DNA from: Paraescarpia echinospica
Lineage: Eukaryota > Annelida > Polychaeta > Sabellida > Siboglinidae
Length of the DNA: 64,000 bases
Direction: 5' to 3'
Assembly (NCBI GenBank): GCA_020002185.1
Contig: CM034536.1
Span: 14,915,199 to 14,979,198 of the forward strand
Part shown: positions 58,470 to 64,000 of the stretch, piece after piece
How the letters are laid out: each line of letters begins with the position of its first letter
How positions within the stretch are numbered: the first letter of the stretch is position 1
Translations under genes and position numbers: made by a program
The notes under the pieces: model-generated
Databases searched by the model: none
Told to the model about the DNA's origin: nothing
Seen by the model: only the letters and a program-made list of their open reading frames with translations

Positions 58470-61014
58470 TTGTTGTCTGTAGACTGTCAGTGGTGTTAGT
58501 GTACTCTCTGTGAATGAAGTGTCGTATTGTTGTCTGTAGACTGTCAGTGGTGTTGGTGTACTCTGTGAATGAAGTGTCGTATTGTTGTCTGTAGACTGTC
58601 AGTGGTGTTGGTGTACTCTGTGAATGAAGTGTCGTAATGTTGTCTGTAGACTGTCAGTGGTGTTGGTGTACTCTCTGTGAATGAAGTGTCGTATTGTTGT
58701 CTGTAGACTGTCAGTGGTGTTGGTGTACTCTGTGAATGAAGTGTCGTAATGTTGTCTGTAGACTGTCAGTGGTGTTAGTGTACTCTCTGTGAATGAAGTG
58801 TCGTATTGTTGTCTGTAGACTGTCAGTGGTGTTGGTGTACTCTTTGTGAATGAAGTGTCGTATTGTTGTCTGTAGACTGTCAGTGGTGTTGGTGTACTCT
58901 GTGAATGAAGTGTCGTATTGTTGTCTGTAGACTGTCAGTGGTGTTAGTGTACTCTCTGAATGAAGTGTCGTATTGTTGTCTGTAGACTGTCAGTGGTGTT
59001 GGTATACTCTGTGAATGAAGTGTCGTATTGTTGTCTGTAGACTGTCAGTGGTGTTAGTGTACTCTCTGTGAATGAAGTGTCGTATTGTTGTCTGTAGACT
59101 GTCAGTGGTGTTGGTGTACTCTCTGTGAATGAAGTGTCGTATTATTGTCTGTAGACTGTCAGTGGTGTTGGTGTACTCTGTGAATGAAGTGTCGTATTGT
59201 TGTCTGTAGACTGTCAGTGGTGTTGGTGTACTCTCTGTGAATGAAGTGTCGTATTGTTGTCTGTAGACTGTCAGTGGTGTTGGTGTACTCTGTGAATGAA
59301 GTGTCGTAATGTTGTCTGTAGACTGTCAGTGGTGTTAGTGTACTCTCTGTGAATGAAGTGTCGTATTGTTGTCTGTAGACTGTCAGTGGTGTTGGTGTAC
59401 TCTGTGAATGAAGTGTCGTATTGTTGTCTGTAGACTGTCAGTGGTGTTAGTGTACTCTCTGTGAATGAAGTGTCGTATTGTTGTCTGTAGACTGTCAGTG
59501 GTGTTAGTGTACTCTCTGTGAATGAAGTGTCGTATTGTTGTCTGTAGACTGTCAGTGGTGTTGGTGTACTCTCTGTGAATGAAGTGTCGTATTGTTGTCT
59601 GTAGACTGTCAGTGGTGTTAGTGTACTCTCTGTGAATGAAGTGTCGTATTGTTGTCTGTAGACTGTCAGTGGTGTTGGTGTACTCTCTGTGAATGAAGTG
59701 TCGTATTGTTGTCTGTAGACTGTCAGTGGTGTTGGTGTACTCTGTGAATGAAGTGTCGTATTGTTGTCTGTAGACTGTCAGTGGTGTTAGTGTACTCTCT
59801 GTGAATGAAGTGTCGTATTGTTGTCTGTAGACTGTCAGTGGTGTTGGTGTACTCTCTGTGAATGAAGTGTCGTATTATTGTCTGTAGACTGTCAGTGGTG
59901 TTGGTGTACTCTGTGAATGAAGTGTCGTATTGTTGTCTGTAGACTGTCAGTGGTGTTGGTGTACTCTGTGAATGAAGTGTCGTAATGTTGTCTGTAGACT
60001 GTCAGTGGTGTTAGTGTACTCTCTGTGAATGAAGTGTCGTATTGTTGTCTGTAGACTGTCAGTGGTGTTAGTGTACTCTCTGTGAATGAAGTGTCGTATT
60101 GTTGTCTGTAGACTGTCAGTGGTGTTGGTGTACTCTCTGTGAATGAAGTGTCGTATTGTTGTCTGTAGACTGTCAGTGGTGTTAGTGTACTCTCTGTGAA
60201 TGAAGTGTCGTATTGTTGTCTGTAGACTGTCAGTGGTGTTGGTGTACTCTGTGAATGAAGTGTCGTATTGTTGTCTGTAGACTGTCAGTGGTGTTAGTGT
60301 ACTCTGTGAATGAAGTGTCGACTGTCAGTGGTGTTGAATGAAGTGTCGTATTGTTGTCTGTAGACTGTCAGTGGTGTTAGTGTACTCTCTGTGAATGAAG
60401 TGTCGTATTGTTGTCTGTAGACTGTCAGTGGTGTTAGTGTACTCTCTGTGAATGAAGTGTCGTATTGTTGTCTGTAGACTGTCAGTGGTGTTGGTGTACT
60501 CTCTGTGAATGAAGTGTCGTATTATTGTCTGTAGACTGTCAGTGGTGTTGGTGTACTCTCTGTGAATGAAGTGTCGTATTGTTGTCTGTAGACTGTCAGT
60601 GGTGTTAGTGTACTCTCTGTGAATGAAGTGTCGTATTGTTGTCTGTAGACTGTCAGTGGTGTTGGTGTACTCTCTGTGAATGAAGTGTCGTATTATTGTC
60701 TGTAGACTGTCAGTGGTGTTGGTGTACTCTGTGAATGAAGTGTCGTATTGTTGTCTGTAGACTGTCAGTGGTGTTGGTGTACTCTGTGAATGAAGTGTCA
60801 TATTGTTGTCTGTAGACTGTCAGTGGTGTTGGTGTACTCTCTGTGAATGAAGTGTCGTATTGTTGTCTGTAGACTGTCAGTGGTGTTAGTGTACTCTCTG
60901 TGAATGAAGTGTCGTATTGTTGTCTGTAGACTGTCAGTGGTGTTGGTGTACTCTGTGAATGAAGTGTCGTATTGTTGTCTGTAGACTGTCAGTGGTGTTG
61001 GTGTACTCTCTAAG
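58470..61014. repeat. 55/57-bp minisatellite, about 45 copies, ending at a splice acceptor
   Basis: Units run TGTTGTCTGTAGACTGTCAG, then TGGTGTT(A/G)GTGTACTCTCT, then GTGAATGAAGTGTCGTAT. Length alternates between 55 and 57 bp depending on CTCT or CTCTCT. A deleted unit occurs near 60320. The final unit breaks off at GTGTACTCTCT and is followed directly by AAG and the WDR4 exon. Minus-strand frames read as repeats and are not genes. Confidence 0.96.
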
Positions 61015-61165
61015 CATGGAGAGTGAGACAAGACAACTAGAGCACACACAGACGCTGCAGTTCGACTCGGAGGTGTGGCACATCAATATCGACACAGTTG
61101 GTCATCTATGGGTGGTACTTCAGTCCTGCCCACATATAGCCATATATGGACATGACACAAAGCAG
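61015..61165 (+). CDS. wdr4: WDR4 exon with C-terminal WD blade (VWH...LWVVLQ)
   Basis: The acceptor TACTCTCTAAG, derived from the adjoining minisatellite unit, precedes the exon and the donor GTAGGT follows at 61166. One base completes the split His codon from 57269, then fifty codons run to DTKQ in phase 0. The segments TLQFDSEVWHINID and GHLWVVLQ align with the last WD blade of animal WDR4 (LAFQ..VWDVAF....GLWVLQD). The internal ATG at 61016 is not a start, because the frame is open into the previous exon through matched phases. Confidence 0.78.
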
Positions 61166-61521
61166 GTAGGTAGACATGTTACATGGTGTCATACCGAGTA
61201 CTACAAAGGTATCTTTATAATTGTCATTCATCTATAAATTGTTGTTTTCCAGGACCTTTCTAATGTTTAACATTCACGTTTCACTGGAAGCCATGCCATT
61301 GCTAAGCATCTTCTTCAAAAAATAAAAGTTGAGAACTGGAAGATTAATTTTTGTGTACTGGAGCAGTTTCAATATGAGTGAGAGATTAACAATATAAAGG
61401 TGAAAACTGCACTGTTTCCAATGTGGAATGCGTTTTCAAGGACTTAGATTTAATCATTGCATTTAATACAGAAGAAACATTGTTTAAGAGTTGCTGGAAT
61501 TTAATATTAATTTGTTTGCAG
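61166..61521 (+). other. WDR4 intron (356 bp)
   Basis: GTAGGT donor and TTTGTTTGCAG acceptor. There is nothing else notable inside. Confidence 0.7.
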
Positions 61522-61606
61522 TTTGTGCCTCTGTCCAAGGCTGATGATGAGCAACGTCTGCTAGACATAATGGACACTGTTAACAGCGACACCGAGTCCT
61601 TTCAAG
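61522..61606 (+). CDS. wdr4: WDR4 exon, linker to C-terminal tail
   Basis: The acceptor TTTGTTTGCAG precedes 28 codons (FVPLSKADDEQRLLDIMDTV then NSDTESFQ) plus one base, followed by the donor GTTTGT. The segment corresponds to the stretch after the last blade of WDR4. Phase 0 in and phase 1 out match the flanking exons. Confidence 0.73.
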
Positions 61607-62188
61607 GTTTGTCATCCCACAATGCAGTAGAGGATCAGTGGGCAGCATAAGACCAAGTGAATTCCCACGGGAAATAACTACATTTTTGCAGCATTTAAAT
61701 ACATTATGTGTACATAAACTATTTTGATTTACCCATACTGTATTTAAATGCTACAAAATAAGAAATGTGATGTTTCTGTAACATCATTCTGAAATGATCA
61801 TGTTTCATAATTTAAGCCTAGGGGCTGTCTACAAATTACACTAGGAAGGGGTGTAACACTAATTTTTAAGTTGTACATCAGGTCTAGGCTACCGTGCACA
61901 AGCTAGGCATACATACAGGGGAGGGAGTCAAACTTGAAGCATATATATGTATACAGAACTAACTGGAGGGTCATTTTTCATCAGTATGCAGTTTTTGTTG
62001 AAACAGAATTTTTTTAATTTGCATATCCCTTCATGAATTCAGTCAACATCTCTGAAGTTGTTTTAATGAAATTGAGCAGTTTAGGCTGGAAATGGTGCTA
62101 TGGAAAAAAGCCTCGACTGATTGATGAATTTTAACTGGAACATTCTCTGTACTATTCCATGTTTTGTAAATGTCTATATACATTGTAG
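61607..62188 (+). other. Last WDR4 intron (582 bp)
   Basis: GTTTGT donor to TACATTGTAG acceptor. Unique AT-rich sequence, nothing else seen. Confidence 0.7.
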
Positions 62189-62346
62189 ATGCAACAGCAG
62201 AGGAGAGCCTACTGAATGTGCTCTTGAACAAGCGGACATTTGACGCTGCCAAAGACCCAGCCAGTTCTAAAGGGAACAAACGGAAAGATCTCGCAAGGAA
62301 AGATGAACATTCTGCACCTACCAAACTGGCTCACGTCACCAGTTGA
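62189..62346 (+). CDS. wdr4: WDR4 terminal exon with Lys-rich C-terminus
   Basis: The acceptor TACATTGTAG precedes the exon. Two bases complete the split Asp codon, then 51 codons follow to a TGA at 62344-62346. The peptide ATAEESLLNVLLNKRTFDA continues with a Lys/Arg-rich tail (KGNKRKDLARKDE). A short helix with an (L/F)xxLY/NKxxFD pattern followed by a basic tail is typical of the C-terminus of animal WDR4. The frame upstream of the acceptor is closed, which supports the exon boundary. Confidence 0.78.
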
Positions 62347-62421
62347 TGTGTGTGATGCCAACTTATGTTACTCCCACCATCAAAATGACACAGCAGCAAA
62401 ACAACAGAATGTAGACAACCA

Positions 62422-62427
62422 AATAAA
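62422..62427 (+). terminator. Poly(A) signal AATAAA for WDR4
   Basis: AATAAA lies 76 bp after the stop codon. It is the first canonical signal downstream, so the 3' end is expected shortly after it. An alternative longer 3' UTR cannot be excluded. Confidence 0.65.
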
Positions 62428-64000
62428 ACACATTTCATCAGTAGTTTTTATTCGTGTCAGTAATCCGACTTTCTCTGTCGCAGTGCACGCAATTGAGCAA
62501 CCCTGTTTTTGCAGTTTCATCATCACATCAAATCATTTCAAAGTTCCGAGTTTTCTATTGTGCAGTTTCCTCACAATTACCCAGAGTTCATCACATCATG
62601 TGACATACAATACATTTACAAATAATTTAACTGATAATAAAAAAGTTGAAAATCCTGAATATCACATTTTTACATGTCTGAGAAACTCTAAATAGCAAAC
62701 CAGCATTCCTTATAAAAAAATATTAAATTACAAAACTAACTAGTGTTTGAAAATGGCTGCTGCAGTGACTGGACTAAAATAGTTGCCAATATACAAAATA
62801 CATACAAAAATAATCCTTTATCTACACTAACTACATACTGAGCATAAAACAGGCACATGTATCCTGCAAGACGTTGAATTCTTGGCACTGTCGATGAACA
62901 AGCTGCCATATGACTTAAATTAAACGCAGATTTTCACCTATTATGTACAGTCTATTTGTGACACTCCATCATGAAACAAGTCCCATTGCACCAACAGTTG
63001 TTTTGAGAATCAGGCCAAAAAGGAAGCAGATGAGTCGACAGGTTGATTTGGGGATTTTACTGTTAGAAATTTGTATATGAACTATCTATGAATAAATTTT
63101 ACTGAGAACTGTCTGAAAACTGTTTGAAATACCTTCAGGCAAATCGTGAATCCTTTAGAAACGCTTTTTCTGTAAGTAGCACGTTAAATAAAACGCCCCT
63201 TTCCTCTAATAAGGCAGCAATACCTAGAACTGATGGATGGTACAATCATGACTAATTTTGTGGTGGAAGGTCACTTTCTATGTGTTTTCTGAGCACCAGT
63301 ATCAATTGCACAACAGATAATACGAGATGGAGGCAGATGACCCTATCAAACGTACGCCTATCTATTTTCCATTTCTACTGTTAGAACTTGTAAGTCACAC
63401 TACCAGGACTATCTTATGCCAAGACCATGTTAATACCACTGCATCACCATATCTGCAAGGGTATTTAAATGTACTTTGGCACATATTTTCAACCAGAGCA
63501 AGGTATTCTTAGCGAGTACATCCCTACTTCTGTCTTAGCTAATACCACCGCATGAGGCCTGTTTCATCAAATTAATGAGTTCGTAAGCTAATTTCATCAA
63601 AGTTTAAACATTGATATCAAAATCCACAATTAGTTCAAAACCACAAAAACCTTACTTGATAAACACAATCTTAATCAGTTATTGCATAATAGTTTTTCTT
63701 GTATATTTTGTCAACAAATTCCTGATCGATTGAATTTTTGCAAAACAAATCCTTACAGACAATACTGGAATAATACATTTTTGGTGACACAGATCATTCA
63801 ATCCCGACATATTTGGTTTGTTCTGATGATTTTATATTAAGTCATCTAGATTGAATACTACAAGTGGACACTAAAATGTGACAGCAACATATTTGAAGAC
63901 TATTTCAACACTATGAATCAGTACTACCTACAATACTATGAAGAACATTATGATGAATAATGCCTTTGCATATTCCTCTTTTTTTCACCATATAAATGCC
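62428..64000. other. Downstream sequence, no gene seen
   Basis: AT-rich unique sequence. Short frames (62240-62695, 63327-63512 plus) overlap the WDR4 3' UTR or lack any domain. No repeat array or RNA gene is recognised. Confidence 0.5.

Larger units (their letters stand above)
57270..61014 (+). other. WDR4 intron with two tandem arrays
   Basis: The intron contains a degenerate GGGGTAA-type array next to the donor, about 700 bp of unique sequence (57776-58469), and the 55/57-bp array that reaches the acceptor. Confidence 0.75.
27778..62430 (+). other. wdr4: WDR4-like gene span (METTL1 partner)
   Basis: WDR4 (Trm82 in yeast) is a WD-repeat beta-propeller protein that binds METTL1 and is needed for N7-methylguanosine at position 46 of tRNAs. 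Six exons on the plus strand join in phase. Exons 1 and 2 give MASVYHSTTQVAFVSGNKV followed by an EKK-containing hydrophilic segment, as at the N-terminus of animal WDR4. The last four give DGTLRLWDY, the VWH...GHLWVVLQ blade, and a Lys-rich C-terminal tail (LLNVLLNKRTFDAAKD). Exons for the central blades were not found. They could be in the 1000-N gap or missed because they are short. Exons 1 and 2 are joined to the rest only by orientation, phase and family resemblance, so two genes are not fully excluded. The introns are loaded with tandem repeats and transposons. Confidence 0.6.

Noticed and set aside
62240..62695. 151-residue plus-strand frame overlapping the WDR4 terminal exon
   Set aside because: It is in a different frame from the phase-matched exon and runs through the 3' UTR past the poly(A) signal.

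Overview
This window looks like nuclear DNA from an invertebrate animal, probably a lophotrochozoan and perhaps a mollusc. The lineage is an inference. The evidence is split genes with GT-AG introns, an animal Onecut transcription-factor exon, a multi-exon WDR4-like gene, very large introns, tRNA-derived SINEs, LINE, Merlin-like and Ty3/gypsy-like elements, and many micro- and minisatellites. There is one assembly gap of exactly 1000 N (53459-54458). Nothing prokaryotic (operon, CRISPR, prophage) is present.

Layout. Positions 1-15752 are read as the large first intron of a minus-strand Onecut gene. Its first coding exon lies at 15753-16836 and encodes the N-terminal motifs and the whole CUT domain. 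The homeobox exon lies beyond the left edge. Positions 16903-27777 are the spacer between two divergently oriented genes. This spacer holds a SINE, two decayed LINE 3' ends and an almost complete Ty3/gypsy-type LTR retrotransposon (20359-25607). That element has 178/184-bp LTRs, a 5-bp target duplication, and several visible lesions in its polyprotein.

From 27778 to about 62430 the plus strand carries what I read as one WDR4 gene. WDR4 is the non-catalytic WD-repeat partner of the METTL1 tRNA m7G46 methyltransferase. Six exons could be placed with matching splice phases: two at the 5' end (27778-27851, 30917-30979) and four at the 3' end (57049-57269, 61015-61165, 61522-61606, 62189-62346). 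The middle exons, which should encode most of the beta-propeller, were not located. They may be in the gap or too diverged to recognise by eye. The introns hold a degenerate Merlin-like transposon, a large fold-back element with a 16-bp minisatellite in its loop, two SINEs, a 37-bp array, a GA-rich array, a 30-bp array with higher-order structure, a degenerate GGGGTAA-type array, and a 55/57-bp array that runs straight into a splice acceptor. A poly(A) signal follows the stop codon.

I found no convincing new molecular system. The most unusual structures are the minisatellite that abuts or supplies a WDR4 splice acceptor, the fold-back element with a minisatellite loop, the 30-bp array whose ten-codon unit creates false open frames over 1000 residues long, and the LTR element with TAGA/TCTA ends.
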